A stretch of DNA of 64,000 nt from Balneolaceae bacterium UBA7797 (lineage in GTDB: Bacteria > Bacteroidota > Rhodothermia > Balneolales > Balneolaceae). Location: the NCBI GenBank assembly GCA_002480645.1, contig DLCN01000003.1, positions 186,001 to 250,000 on the forward strand, written 5' to 3'. Each line of letters opens with the position of its first letter. Position 1 is the first letter of the stretch. This document shows, piece after piece, positions 16,862 through 25,814 of this stretch. The notes under the pieces were generated by a model that was given only the letters and a program-made list of their open reading frames with translations, made no database searches and was not told the DNA's origin. A program made the translations under genes and the position numbers.

Positions 16862-18268
16862 ATGAAACGCTCAAGCATATTTTCCGGACTAATTTTAGCA
16901 ACCCTTTCTTTGGTTTTTACAGGATGCTACACCCAGTTAAGATCCACCGATTTTTCTCCACAATCTAAGAGCTCTGCTGCAAATGGATACTATTCGTGGG
17001 ATGATGATGAGAGAGCTGATGAAGGCAACACGTATACTCCTGCTACTCAAACTTCAAATTATTACTCTGAACAGCAACAATATGAATCACAAAGTGAAAT
17101 CCAGCAAGAGTATTATGAAGAGGAGCCATTAAGCGAAGCAGATCTGGAAGCGGAAGGAATTTATTATAAAGATTATGAAACTGAAGCATGGTACAATGAT
17201 AACGATCTGAACAATGTGTACTGGAATGGGTACGATGATGGTTATGAGGAGGGATATGATGATGCGATCGATGACATGTATCCCTATAATAATATTTATA
17301 ATTATTATACCTATTACAGACCTTCAGCCTATTTCAGAGTGCATTTTCCTGCGTGGGTAAATTTTCATTTTGGTTGGGGTAACGGGTATGATTACTGGTA
17401 TCTGAGAAATCAGTATGCTTTTGCCTATTACGGTTATAACTATGGATACTATCGTTACCCTTACTGGGATCCCTACTATGATTATTACAGCTGGGGATGG
17501 GGATGGCATAGTCCTTACTATCATGGTTCAATTATAGTTTATAATGATTATTACAGAAATGATGGTCGTCGCCGATCTGATAATTACGGAACAGGAGCCC
17601 GAAGTACCGGTCTGTATTCCAAAAATAATGGCAGAAGTTCCGGCAATAGCGGTTTAACCCGAACAAGAACAAACGCTTCAAATACAGTCGCCAATAGTTC
17701 GGGAAGTAGAAAAACCAGATCATCAGGTATTTCAAGATCTACCACTACAAGCAGATCCGGAAGCCGGTATACCGGCAGAACCGGGACATCCCGATCAGGA
17801 TCTTTAGGTACATCAACGAATGTACGAAAGACCCGAAGTGGTTCTGGAAGTAGTTCTGTTGGAAACAGAAGCAGGAATAGCGGTAGTTCAACGGTAAGAA
17901 GTAATACAAGTCGAAGTAGTACTGTAAGATCGAACTCTACGGGTAGCAGAAGCAGAAATACCACAGTAAGAACAAAACCGGCTACTCGTAACAGAAATTC
18001 TTCATCAACAGTACGTAGCAATTCCAGTCAGAGAAATTCATCCGGATCATCTACTGTCCGTTCCGGAAGTGCCAGCAACAGATCCAGCTCACCGGCGGTA
18101 CGCACTAGTTCTCCTACCAGAAAATCCTCACCAACTGTGCGCTCACGTAGTAATTCAGGTAGTAGCAGAAGTACTGTACGATCCGGAAGTAGCAGAAGCA
18201 GTTCAAGATCCAGCGGATCAAGATCAAGTTCATCAAGTAGTTCTCGCTCAAAAAGAGGCCGGAACTAG
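16862..18268 (+). CDS. low-complexity lipoprotein: acidic, aromatic, then Ser/Arg-rich
   Basis: This is an exported lipoprotein of 468 residues with signal MKRSSIFSGLILATLSLVFT and lipobox FTGC. The start was set at 16862 rather than an ATG 72 bases upstream because AGGAG precedes it and the signal begins there. The mature protein has three zones: an acidic Gln/Tyr/Glu zone (about 25-140), a strikingly Tyr/Trp-rich zone (about 140-235, for example WDPYYDYYSWGWGWHSPYY), and a basic tail of about 200 residues made largely of Ser, Arg, Thr, Gly and Asn with repeated (S)STVRS(N/G) units. No enzyme domain is recognisable. It follows the two-component genes and precedes a barrel protein gene by 28 bases. 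Role unknown; adhesion, polyanion binding or assembly are possibilities only. Confidence 0.75.
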   Translation: MKRSSIFSGLILATLSLVFTGCYTQLRSTDFSPQSKSSAANGYYSWDDDERADEGNTYTPATQTSNYYSEQQQYESQSEIQQEYYEEEPLSEADLEAEGIYYKDYETEAWYNDNDLNNVYWNGYDDGYEEGYDDAIDDMYPYNNIYNYYTYYRPSAYFRVHFPAWVNFHFGWGNGYDYWYLRNQYAFAYYGYNYGYYRYPYWDPYYDYYSWGWGWHSPYYHGSIIVYNDYYRNDGRRRSDNYGTGARSTGLYSKNNGRSSGNSGLTRTRTNASNTVANSSGSRKTRSSGISRSTTTSRSGSRYTGRTGTSRSGSLGTSTNVRKTRSGSGSSSVGNRSRNSGSSTVRSNTSRSSTVRSNSTGSRSRNTTVRTKPATRNRNSSSTVRSNSSQRNSSGSSTVRSGSASNRSSSPAVRTSSPTRKSSPTVRSRSNSGSSRSTVRSGSSRSSSRSSGSRSSSSSSSRSKRGRN

Positions 18269-18296
18269 AACCGTAATTATTTAAACATTCATCAGG

Positions 18297-19820
18297 ATGA
18301 AGAGATATTCCTTAATACTCTTAACAGGTGTGCTGTCTTTATTTCTCAATGCGGCGGTGATAGCACAGGATGGAACCGATCCATTAAAATACTCAAGTCT
18401 TGCTCAATTATTCAGCAGAGAGAACACAAACGGTGACGCCAACTCAGGGATAATACCCTCGGTAGCAATGGAAAATGGATTCGGTAGCTATCTGGATAAT
18501 CCTGCCAGCATGGCAATGATAGGTACCAGTTATTTCAATCTTGGTTTTCTATCAAACTCAACAGACCAGAAAAACACTTTTTTAGGTAACTCAACTTATA
18601 GTGATTTTAGGAGTGGTCGCATCAGTAATATTGGAATTCTGTATTCTGTACCGACGGTGCAAGGTAGTCTGGTTGTAGGCGGTGGGTACGATATGCACAC
18701 GAATATCAACCGTACTAATATTGTATCTGCATTCAATGATCAAAGTACTATCACGGATGTTTTTCAAGAACCCTCCAGCGATTATTACGATATAGCTTTT
18801 AACACATATGCTATAGATTACTATGATGATACATCAGATGATCTGGAATCGATATTCAGGATTGGATTTGATCCGTCAGACTATCCCGGAATTCATCAGG
18901 ATGTTGAGGTTAATCAACGCGGCCATATCGGTGAGTTTTCGTTATTTGCTGCTTCTGAAATTAGTAAGAATTTATTTGCAGGAGCTTCACTTGGAGTAAC
19001 TTTTGGGAGTTTTGCCTATCGCCGTAACTTTCTCGAAAGTGATCTTGCCAATGCATACAATGGTGATTTCATAGAGGGATCTGATATCAGTTATGTTCAA
19101 CTTACTGATGAAATAGATACACAAATTTCGGGGTTAACAGCCCGATTTGGGTTGGTCTATAAAATTCTTCCATTTCTGAATGTGGGTACCAGTTTGACGC
19201 TCCCAAGCAGATTGATCATAACTGAAAGCTACTATTCTTCGATAGAAACAGGACTTGATGATAATAGCTCTCCATTTATTGATGATTTCGAAGGTGATTT
19301 CTCTTATTCCATTCGCAAACCGGGAAGGTTAAACCTGGGAATAGCAATCGATGATCTGAATGGTTTCTCTGTCTCAGGGTCTTACGAATTAATTGATTAT
19401 TCATCAACAGACATCAACTTAACCCGAGATTCGGGAATTGATTTTGTAGATGAAACTACATTAAGAGGGCAGGAGGCAGTTTTGGATAGTACCATTCAGG
19501 CAACTTATCAGATGGTACAGAATATTAGAATGGGTGTAGAATACCGTACGATCCGTGGAGTTGAATTCAGAGCCGGTCTGGGGTTATTCCCCGGAAAAAG
19601 TAAAATATATGTAGCTGACAGGATTCAATTTGGCGGAGGAATTGGTATTCCATTATCACAAGATATTTTCTTAGACGTGAGTGTGAAATATGCTACCTGG
19701 AATGATCGTTCTCAATTGTATGAATATTATAACAGATCAACCGGGGTATTAGAAGAAGAGATCAGCGATCAGACCATTGATCAATTAACCATACTGGCCG
19801 GTATAAAAGTGAGATTATAG
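18297..19820 (+). CDS. outer-membrane beta-barrel protein, FadL/OmpP1-like
   Basis: This is a 507-residue protein with a cleavable signal (ending VIAQ-DGT) and alternating aromatic/polar strands throughout, as in outer-membrane barrels. Early segments GFGSYLDNPASMAMIG and SYFNLGFLSNST resemble the NPA motif region of FadL/OmpP1-type or PorV-like proteins. Late strands such as IQFGGGIGIPLSQDIFLDVS support a barrel, although the last residue is Leu rather than aromatic. It lies 28 bases after the lipoprotein gene, so the two are probably co-transcribed. Transported substrate, if any, is unknown. Confidence 0.65.
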   Translation: MKRYSLILLTGVLSLFLNAAVIAQDGTDPLKYSSLAQLFSRENTNGDANSGIIPSVAMENGFGSYLDNPASMAMIGTSYFNLGFLSNSTDQKNTFLGNSTYSDFRSGRISNIGILYSVPTVQGSLVVGGGYDMHTNINRTNIVSAFNDQSTITDVFQEPSSDYYDIAFNTYAIDYYDDTSDDLESIFRIGFDPSDYPGIHQDVEVNQRGHIGEFSLFAASEISKNLFAGASLGVTFGSFAYRRNFLESDLANAYNGDFIEGSDISYVQLTDEIDTQISGLTARFGLVYKILPFLNVGTSLTLPSRLIITESYYSSIETGLDDNSSPFIDDFEGDFSYSIRKPGRLNLGIAIDDLNGFSVSGSYELIDYSSTDINLTRDSGIDFVDETTLRGQEAVLDSTIQATYQMVQNIRMGVEYRTIRGVEFRAGLGLFPGKSKIYVADRIQFGGGIGIPLSQDIFLDVSVKYATWNDRSQLYEYYNRSTGVLEEEISDQTIDQLTILAGIKVRL

Positions 19821-19847
19821 TTTTTCAACAACCTCCGTAGTTAGTTT

Positions 19848-19885
19848 AAAAGAAGGTTTTGTGAAAGAAGCCTTCTTTTATTTTA
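19848..19885. terminator. bidirectional terminator between barrel gene and corA
   Basis: The arms AAAAGAAGG and CCTTCTTTT pair perfectly around a 14-base loop, with T-rich sequence on both strands. It serves the plus-strand barrel gene and the convergent corA gene, whose stop lies at its right edge. Confidence 0.75.
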
Positions 19886-20971
19886 TAACCACTTCTTTTT
19901 TCTGAAATACAGCACCATCAACAGAGTGCTAACGATCATAAACACCCAAACGATCGGGTAACTCCATTTCCATTGTAATTCGGGCATATAGCTGAAATTC
20001 ATACCATAAATTCCGGCAATAAAGGTGAGGGGAATAAAAATAGTAGCAATGATCGTTAATACTTTCATTACTTCGTTCATTTTGTTGCTGATATCCGTCA
20101 TGTACATATCATGCAAACCGGAAACTAGTTCTCTGGAATGATCAATAGTTTCTATCACCTGAAAGATGTGATCGTAGGTATCCCTTAAGAACAATTTAGT
20201 CTCTTCAGAAATGATCTTTGTTTCATCTCTTAGCAGAGTATTGAGGGCATCTCTGAAAGGCCAGACTGATTTTTTAAACTTGATAAGCTCTTTTCTAAGG
20301 TGATGAATCTCTTTTAAATGATCTTCAGTGGAACTGAGAATAAGTTCATCTTCAATCTCATCTAGTTTCTCGTTCAATGATTCAATCACCTCATAATAAT
20401 AATCTATTATGGTATCAATGAGGGCGTAAGCGAGATAATCAGTTCCGGAGTTTCGTAATCTGCTAGCTTTATTTTGTATACGTTGTTCTACAGGAGCTAA
20501 AAAATCATGGTCGGATTCCTGAAAAGAAAAAACATATTGCTTGCTGATCACCAAACTAACCTGCTCCGTATTGATCTCCATGTTCTCATTTACAGAGATC
20601 ATCTTTAGAACGACAAATAGCTGATCGCCATAAGATTCCACTTTTGGCCGTTGCAGGGTATTAACAATATCTTCCTGAACTAACGGGTGGATCTCAAATG
20701 CATCCCATAGACCTTTGAGTAATTTAACGTCATGCAGTCCCATTACCTTTAGCCAGGTTACCGATTCCGTACTGGTGAATGAGAGATAATCTTTTTCGTC
20801 AGTTACGGGGTGGTTAATAAGTTGATCTTTGTTGTAGTCAAAGAGGTCAATGCTTACCTCGCTAACTTTTTGAAGCCCGATATGAGTTACGGTGCCAGGT
20901 GCAGAGCCGGCTTTTTTTTTAACCAGTGGGATCTTTAATCCTCTGGGACGCAGGTTAGTAATTTTTTTCAT
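19883..20971 (-). CDS. corA: CorA-family magnesium/cobalt transporter
   Basis: This is an inner-membrane divalent cation channel of 362 residues. The long N-terminal cytoplasmic domain contains VQEDIVNTLQRPKVESYGDQ, a typical CorA segment. The stalk helix ends in the pore helix with the selectivity motif YGMNFSYMPE, and two C-terminal transmembrane segments follow, ending in the basic tail RKKKWL. It is transcribed away from the OmpA-type gene's terminator and converges on the barrel gene. The family assignment is secure; Mg versus Co or Zn preference is not visible. Confidence 0.93.
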   Translation of the reverse strand: MKKITNLRPRGLKIPLVKKKAGSAPGTVTHIGLQKVSEVSIDLFDYNKDQLINHPVTDEKDYLSFTSTESVTWLKVMGLHDVKLLKGLWDAFEIHPLVQEDIVNTLQRPKVESYGDQLFVVLKMISVNENMEINTEQVSLVISKQYVFSFQESDHDFLAPVEQRIQNKASRLRNSGTDYLAYALIDTIIDYYYEVIESLNEKLDEIEDELILSSTEDHLKEIHHLRKELIKFKKSVWPFRDALNTLLRDETKIISEETKLFLRDTYDHIFQVIETIDHSRELVSGLHDMYMTDISNKMNEVMKVLTIIATIFIPLTFIAGIYGMNFSYMPELQWKWSYPIVWVFMIVSTLLMVLYFRKKKWL

Positions 20972-20994
20972 TCGCTTATTTTTTTCGAACCTAC

Positions 20995-21029
20995 AAAAAA
21001 AGTCCCATCATTAGAAATAATGGGACTTT
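20995..21029 (-). terminator. terminator of the OmpA-type gene
   Basis: On the minus strand the arms AAAGTCCCAT and ATGGGACTTT enclose a short loop and are followed by a T run. It lies 20 bases after the stop of the OmpA-type gene and just upstream of corA, insulating the two. Confidence 0.85.
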
Positions 21030-21048
21030 AAATGATATATTTGTAGTG

Positions 21049-21723
21049 CTACTCTATCTCGCCTTTCTCAGCGGCTTCTTTTAATTTATCGTTCGCCCAA
21101 ATGGCAACTTCCACGCGGCGATTTTGCTGGCGGCCCTCAACTGTTTCGTTACTGGCTATAGGGGTAGACTCACCATATCCGGTAATGGTCATACGCTCTG
21201 CATCAACCCCTAAAGAGGCGGTATATGCGGCTACAGATTTTGCACGTTCCTGTGATAATTCAAGATTATACTCATCAGAACCTGATGAATCTGTATGTCC
21301 GGCAAACAGGATATTTGTGTCTTCATATTTCTTGAGAATTTCGGATAGTTTTGCGATCTCCTGCTTCGAAGCTGCGCTTAGTTCAGAGGAGTTCAATTCA
21401 AAGAGAATTCCTGAGTCGAAAGTGATCTTGATACCTTCGCCAACTCGTTCAACTTTTGCATTCTCCAGATCCTCTTCCATTTCTCTGGATTGTCTGTCCA
21501 TATAATTACCAATGGCAGCTCCTGTGGCCCCTCCAACTGCAGCTCCTGCAATCGCTCCGGTAGTTGTGTTTCCGGCAGCTTTACCAATGATGGCCCCGGC
21601 TAATGCACCGGCACTTGCTCCGATTACAGTTCCTTTTGCTGTTTTGCTGATGGTATCGCATCCTGCGATCGGCAGGGCTAATGCTACTATCAACAATAAT
21701 AATTTTGTACTTAGTGTTTTCAT
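21049..21723 (-). CDS. OmpA-family lipoprotein with glycine-zipper domain
   Basis: This is an outer-membrane lipoprotein of 224 residues (signal with lipobox IAGC). Residues 30-75 form a glycine-zipper segment (GAIAGAAVGGATGAAIGNYM), then comes the C-terminal OmpA peptidoglycan-binding domain. Conserved features are ILFAGHTDSSGSDEYNLELS, QERAKSVAAY and NRRVEVAI, including the Asp and Arg that bind diaminopimelate. The layout matches YiaD/Pal-like proteins. It is monocistronic, with its own terminator. A role in tethering the outer membrane to peptidoglycan follows from the family. Confidence 0.88.
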   Translation of the reverse strand: MKTLSTKLLLLIVALALPIAGCDTISKTAKGTVIGASAGALAGAIIGKAAGNTTTGAIAGAAVGGATGAAIGNYMDRQSREMEEDLENAKVERVGEGIKITFDSGILFELNSSELSAASKQEIAKLSEILKKYEDTNILFAGHTDSSGSDEYNLELSQERAKSVAAYTASLGVDAERMTITGYGESTPIASNETVEGRQQNRRVEVAIWANDKLKEAAEKGEIE

Positions 21724-21834
21724 AGATATGATTTTTTTCTGATTACATAACCTTCAATTAAAAAAACTGGTAGTGTGTTCCTCATATTAACATTCGAGGA
21801 GAATCTGAACATTAGAATATGATCACGAAAAAAT

Positions 21835-24369
21835 TTAATCTGCCTCCGACCTCAATACTTCCAATGGTGGTTTATTATGTATTCCACGGGTATTTAATAA
21901 TCCAATGGCCAATACCAATGTAACCAGGGCTAAAACTTCGACCCCGATCACACTCCAGTTAGGGATAAAGTCGATCTCAAAATAAAAGATGGCAAGGAGC
22001 CAGGTTGTGCCAACAGAAAGGGCCAATCCTGTGAATGCTGCTAAAATTCCTAATAACACATATTCGATGATCTGAATTTTAATCACCTGCACTTTAAGTG
22101 CACCAAGAGTTCTTAACAAGACAGCTTCACGAATACGCTGAAACCTACTCGTCGCTGCCGATCCAGCCAGCACGATGAGTCCAGTGATGATACTGAACAT
22201 ACCAATGAACCGGATGACAAAGGTGATCTTACCAATGAATTCCTGAACAGTATTTATGATCTGACCAACATCAATTGCGGAGACATTGGGATATTTTTGT
22301 ACGATGGCCCGCTGTACATCTAACGACTGTTCTTTATCCGAGGTTCTTACAGTAGTTGCAAAGAATTGAGGAGCGGGTTCAAGTACACCACGGGGGAACA
22401 CAGCAAAAAAGTTAGGCTGTGGCGTTTCCCAATTCACTGTTCTAAGTCCAGAGATATAACTCGTGATTGGTATTCCCTGCACGTTCCAGATTAATGTATC
22501 ACCAACACTGACTTTAAGATCTTCCGTTAGATCTGTAGATAATGTAATGGGCACCGCTTTTGAAATATCCTCCACAGCGCCTATGATTTTTCCTTCCGTT
22601 AATGTTTCTGTTGAGGTGAGGGAGTCGCGGTACGTGGATCTGTATTCCCGGGTCAATGCCCATCTTCTGGCTTGTCGGTTACTGTCGGCAAGTATCTCAT
22701 CAACGCTATAAGAATTTATGGATTGCAGACGCATGGTTACGATGGGAACATTTTGAATGATCTCCAATCCATTATCTCTGATGATCTCATTAACTCCATC
22801 ATTCTGATCATATTGAACGTCAAAAAAAGCCAGGTTAGGTAGGGAATTATCTTCGTCAAAATCGAGTCGGCTTAAAAGCAGATCCTGAGATAAATAAAGA
22901 GAGCTGATCAACGTGACCCCAAGCCCAAAAGTGAGTAATAATGTGGTCGTTTGATTGTTTGGACGATATAAATTTGACAAACCTTGTCGCCAGATATAAC
23001 TCCAGGATACTGGTAAAAATCTTCGTGCAGCAACCATCACTAGTTTTGCAAAACCTGTAATGATCACCAATATCACTATCAAACCAATTGTGAATAGAAT
23101 TGCGGCTTTGAGGTCGGATAACATTAGCCATGCATATCCAATTACAGAGACTCCGATCAATGTAAAGATCAAAGAGCGTATTACTATCCCTAATTGCTTA
23201 CTAAGGTTAATATCGAGTGAGCGAATGGTAAAAAGTGGGGAGATGGTTCGGATGGCCAATAATGGGTACAGAGCAAAGATCATGGAAATGATCACTCCGG
23301 TAAAAATCCCCGTCAACACGGAAGGCCAGGAAATGAATAATTCTATATCAACAGGAATAAAATCAGCAACCAGAACAGGGAAATAGAGTTGAATAATTAA
23401 TCCAAAAACTGCTCCTATAGTTGCTCCTATAAATCCCATCGCGGTAGCTTGTACCAAATAAATGAACATCGATTGGGCACTCGAGGCACCAACACATCGT
23501 AATACAGCCACCGTTTTAATTTTTTGCCTGATGTAAACAAATATAGAACTGGCAATTCCTATCCCGCCAAGCAATAAAGCTATAAAGCCGATCAGATTTA
23601 AAAAATTGGATAACTGCGAGATGGCTTCCCCCACTTCCTGTTGACGTTCAGCAACGTCATCGTAACGAAACTCCAGCTGGTTATTCAGAGTATCGAGTTC
23701 GGCTTCGATTACAGCGGGATCCGCTTCCTGCGGGTATTTAATATATCTCTTGTACTGAACCCGGCTTCCACGCTCTAGTAAACCGGAATTTTCAATATTC
23801 TTGATAGGCAATAAAACTCGTGGTCCTAAAAATGCCGAGGCAGCGACCTGACCGGGAACTTCGATCAACTCTCCAACAATTTCATAGGTGAGCAGACCAA
23901 CTTTAACTGAGTCACCTACTTCAAGCCCGAATTGCTGCATGATAGCCTGTTCTACCAAAGCACCTTTCTGGTCTTTAAAACTTTGAACTGCACTTAAGGG
24001 GTTTGTTTCTAAGTTGCCATAATAGGGGAATATTCCGTCGGAAGCGGAGATCTGAGAGAGTCGGGTATTTTCATTCTTAGGGAAATAAACCATAGATGCG
24101 AACTCTATCATATGTGATTGATCGGTGAACATCGAGTCCAGATACTCTTCTAGTTCCTCGTCAAATGGAGCATTCTTTTCCACTTCAAGATCCGCACCCA
24201 GCAGCTCTTTAGATTGTTCCGCAATACTGGTATTTAAATTATCCCGAAATGAGGAGATCGATACCTGTGCAGCAACTCCGACAATGATCGCCGCCATATA
24301 CAAGAACAGCTTACTTCGGCTGGACCTCGAATCCCGCCAGGCCATTTTAAAGATCCACTTCCAGCTCAT
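21835..24369 (-). CDS. ybbP: FtsX-like ABC permease, YbbP type
   Basis: This is an 844-residue inner-membrane ABC permease with two FtsX-type modules: one N-terminal helix, a periplasmic domain, a three-helix bundle near residues 250-400, further helices around 420-470, and a second FtsX bundle at the C-terminus ending PLEVLRSEAD. This is the layout of E. coli YbbP. Its ATG overlaps the stop of the ATPase gene by one base (TAATG), indicating translational coupling. The presumed role, extracting or moving lipid-linked molecules as in MacB-superfamily machines, is from the family; the substrate is unknown. Confidence 0.9.
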   Translation of the reverse strand: MSWKWIFKMAWRDSRSSRSKLFLYMAAIIVGVAAQVSISSFRDNLNTSIAEQSKELLGADLEVEKNAPFDEELEEYLDSMFTDQSHMIEFASMVYFPKNENTRLSQISASDGIFPYYGNLETNPLSAVQSFKDQKGALVEQAIMQQFGLEVGDSVKVGLLTYEIVGELIEVPGQVAASAFLGPRVLLPIKNIENSGLLERGSRVQYKRYIKYPQEADPAVIEAELDTLNNQLEFRYDDVAERQQEVGEAISQLSNFLNLIGFIALLLGGIGIASSIFVYIRQKIKTVAVLRCVGASSAQSMFIYLVQATAMGFIGATIGAVFGLIIQLYFPVLVADFIPVDIELFISWPSVLTGIFTGVIISMIFALYPLLAIRTISPLFTIRSLDINLSKQLGIVIRSLIFTLIGVSVIGYAWLMLSDLKAAILFTIGLIVILVIITGFAKLVMVAARRFLPVSWSYIWRQGLSNLYRPNNQTTTLLLTFGLGVTLISSLYLSQDLLLSRLDFDEDNSLPNLAFFDVQYDQNDGVNEIIRDNGLEIIQNVPIVTMRLQSINSYSVDEILADSNRQARRWALTREYRSTYRDSLTSTETLTEGKIIGAVEDISKAVPITLSTDLTEDLKVSVGDTLIWNVQGIPITSYISGLRTVNWETPQPNFFAVFPRGVLEPAPQFFATTVRTSDKEQSLDVQRAIVQKYPNVSAIDVGQIINTVQEFIGKITFVIRFIGMFSIITGLIVLAGSAATSRFQRIREAVLLRTLGALKVQVIKIQIIEYVLLGILAAFTGLALSVGTTWLLAIFYFEIDFIPNWSVIGVEVLALVTLVLAIGLLNTRGIHNKPPLEVLRSEAD

Positions 24370-25076
24370 TAAGCTACTCCGGTTTCTTCAGACTTCTGTG
24401 AATCTGAATGAATGAATCCGTTCTTCAATGTAATGATGCGGTCACACTTCTCGGCTAATGCGGGATCGTGCGTTACCAATACGAGAGTAGTTTCTTCTTT
24501 TCGATTCAGATCAAAAATCAGTTCTTCAATATGAGAACCGGTTTCAGTATCCAGATTTCCGGTAGGTTCGTCGGCAAACAGGATCTCTGGTGAATTTATA
24601 AATGCTCTTGCTATGGCTACTCTTTGCTGTTCTCCGCCTGAGAGTTGGGTTGGGTAATGGTCCATTCGGTCACCAAGTCCGACTTCCGATAACAATTCTT
24701 TTGCTCGGCCTTCGATCTTTCTCGGAGATTCACCACGTAGCTCGAGCGGAACCATCACATTTTCCAAAGCGGTTAAGGTAGGTACAAGCTGAAAAGTCTG
24801 GAACACAAAGCCGACATGCTTATTTCTCACTTTTGCACGTTCGTCCTCACTTAAAGGATTCATGGTGATACCATTTAATATTACTTCTCCACTGGTTGGA
24901 CGATCGAGCCCTGCACACAAACCGAGTAACGTTGTTTTTCCGCTACCGGATGGTCCAACAATGGCACATGTGGTTCCCCGTTCTATATTGAATGAAATGT
25001 TATTTACAACGGTAAGCAGATTGTCTCCACTTTTAAATTCCCTGACTAGACGATTAATTTGAAGGATATCCGGCAC
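24369..25076 (-). CDS. ybbA: ABC transporter ATPase, YbbA/LolD type
   Basis: This is a 235-residue ATPase that powers the adjacent permease. Walker A is GPSGSGKTTLLGL, the Q-loop is FQTFQLVPTLTALEN, the ABC signature is LSGGEQQRVAIARA, Walker B is ILFADEPTGNLD, and the H-loop is LVTHDPALAEKCD. It belongs to the LolD/MacB-type subfamily. It is divergent from the tesA-like gene (114 bases between starts), the same arrangement as tesA/ybbA-ybbP in E. coli, which strengthens the YbbA name. Confidence 0.92.
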   Translation of the reverse strand: MPDILQINRLVREFKSGDNLLTVVNNISFNIERGTTCAIVGPSGSGKTTLLGLCAGLDRPTSGEVILNGITMNPLSEDERAKVRNKHVGFVFQTFQLVPTLTALENVMVPLELRGESPRKIEGRAKELLSEVGLGDRMDHYPTQLSGGEQQRVAIARAFINSPEILFADEPTGNLDTETGSHIEELIFDLNRKEETTLVLVTHDPALAEKCDRIITLKNGFIHSDSQKSEETGVA

Positions 25077-25190
25077 AATGATTAACTATTAAAATGATTG
25101 TTCAATTTATCATAACTTTTACTCCTTAAATAGGTAAGAGTAAGGCAGTTCTACACGGAACAAAGCGAAGACAGTTTCAGTTTCTTAAGC

Positions 25191-25814
25191 ATGATGAAAA
25201 TTATTTATACCACATTTTTTTTATTGATTGGCACGATGAGTGTCTCAGCTCAGGATGATAAATCCATATTATTTTTTGGAGACAGTATCACCGCAGGATA
25301 CGGAGTAGATCAAGGAGAAGCATTTCCGGCCATTATTCAGAATAAAATTGATTCCCTTGGGTTGTCTTTTACAGTGATCAATGCAGGATTGAGTGGGGAA
25401 ACTTCTGCAGGTGGGGCACGACGTATCGACTGGGTACTGCAGAGAAAACCAGATATTATGATTCTTGAATTGGGAGGGAATGATGGGTTGAGGGGAATAG
25501 ACCTCACTTCAACTAAAGAAAATCTTCAAACTATTATTGATAAAACTCAGGCTAAGTATCCGGAGACAATAATTATTCTGGCAGGAATGCAAGTACCTCC
25601 AAATTTAGGCATCGAATACACGAAAGAATTCAGAACACTTTATCCGGATCTTGCCGAAGAGAATGATCTGATGCTAATCCCATTTATTCTGGAAAGGGTA
25701 GGAGGACTGGAAAAATACAACCAACCAGACCAGATCCACCCAAATGCAGCTGGTCATAAGCTGGTTGCTGAAACCGTTTGGGAAACATTATATCCCATAT
25801 TAGTTAAAAACTAG
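25191..25814 (+). CDS. tesA: TesA-like SGNH arylesterase/lysophospholipase
   Basis: This is an exported esterase of 207 residues with signal peptide ending VSAQ-DDK. SGNH blocks are complete: nucleophile Ser in FFGDSITAGYG, Gly in INAGLSGETSAGG, Asn in LELGGNDGLRG, and the Asp/His pair in DQIHPNAAGH. Family members hydrolyse thioesters, lysophospholipids and aryl esters in the periplasm. It is divergent from the ybbA-ybbP genes as in many bacteria. Its stop overlaps the stop of the SIMPL gene by four bases, leaving no room for a terminator. Confidence 0.92.
   Translation: MMKIIYTTFFLLIGTMSVSAQDDKSILFFGDSITAGYGVDQGEAFPAIIQNKIDSLGLSFTVINAGLSGETSAGGARRIDWVLQRKPDIMILELGGNDGLRGIDLTSTKENLQTIIDKTQAKYPETIIILAGMQVPPNLGIEYTKEFRTLYPDLAEENDLMLIPFILERVGGLEKYNQPDQIHPNAAGHKLVAETVWETLYPILVKN

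Noticed and set aside
17584..18021. 145-codon Leu/Val/Pro-rich minus-strand frame
   Set aside because: It is produced by the Ser/Arg-rich repeats of the lipoprotein gene read in reverse; no start signal.
17850..18250. Direct repeats that could suggest a CRISPR-like or satellite array
   Set aside because: The repeats are in frame, irregular in spacing, and encode STVRS-type units of the lipoprotein tail.
21101..21505. 134-codon plus-strand frame
   Set aside because: Antisense to the OmpA-domain gene, which has all family motifs.
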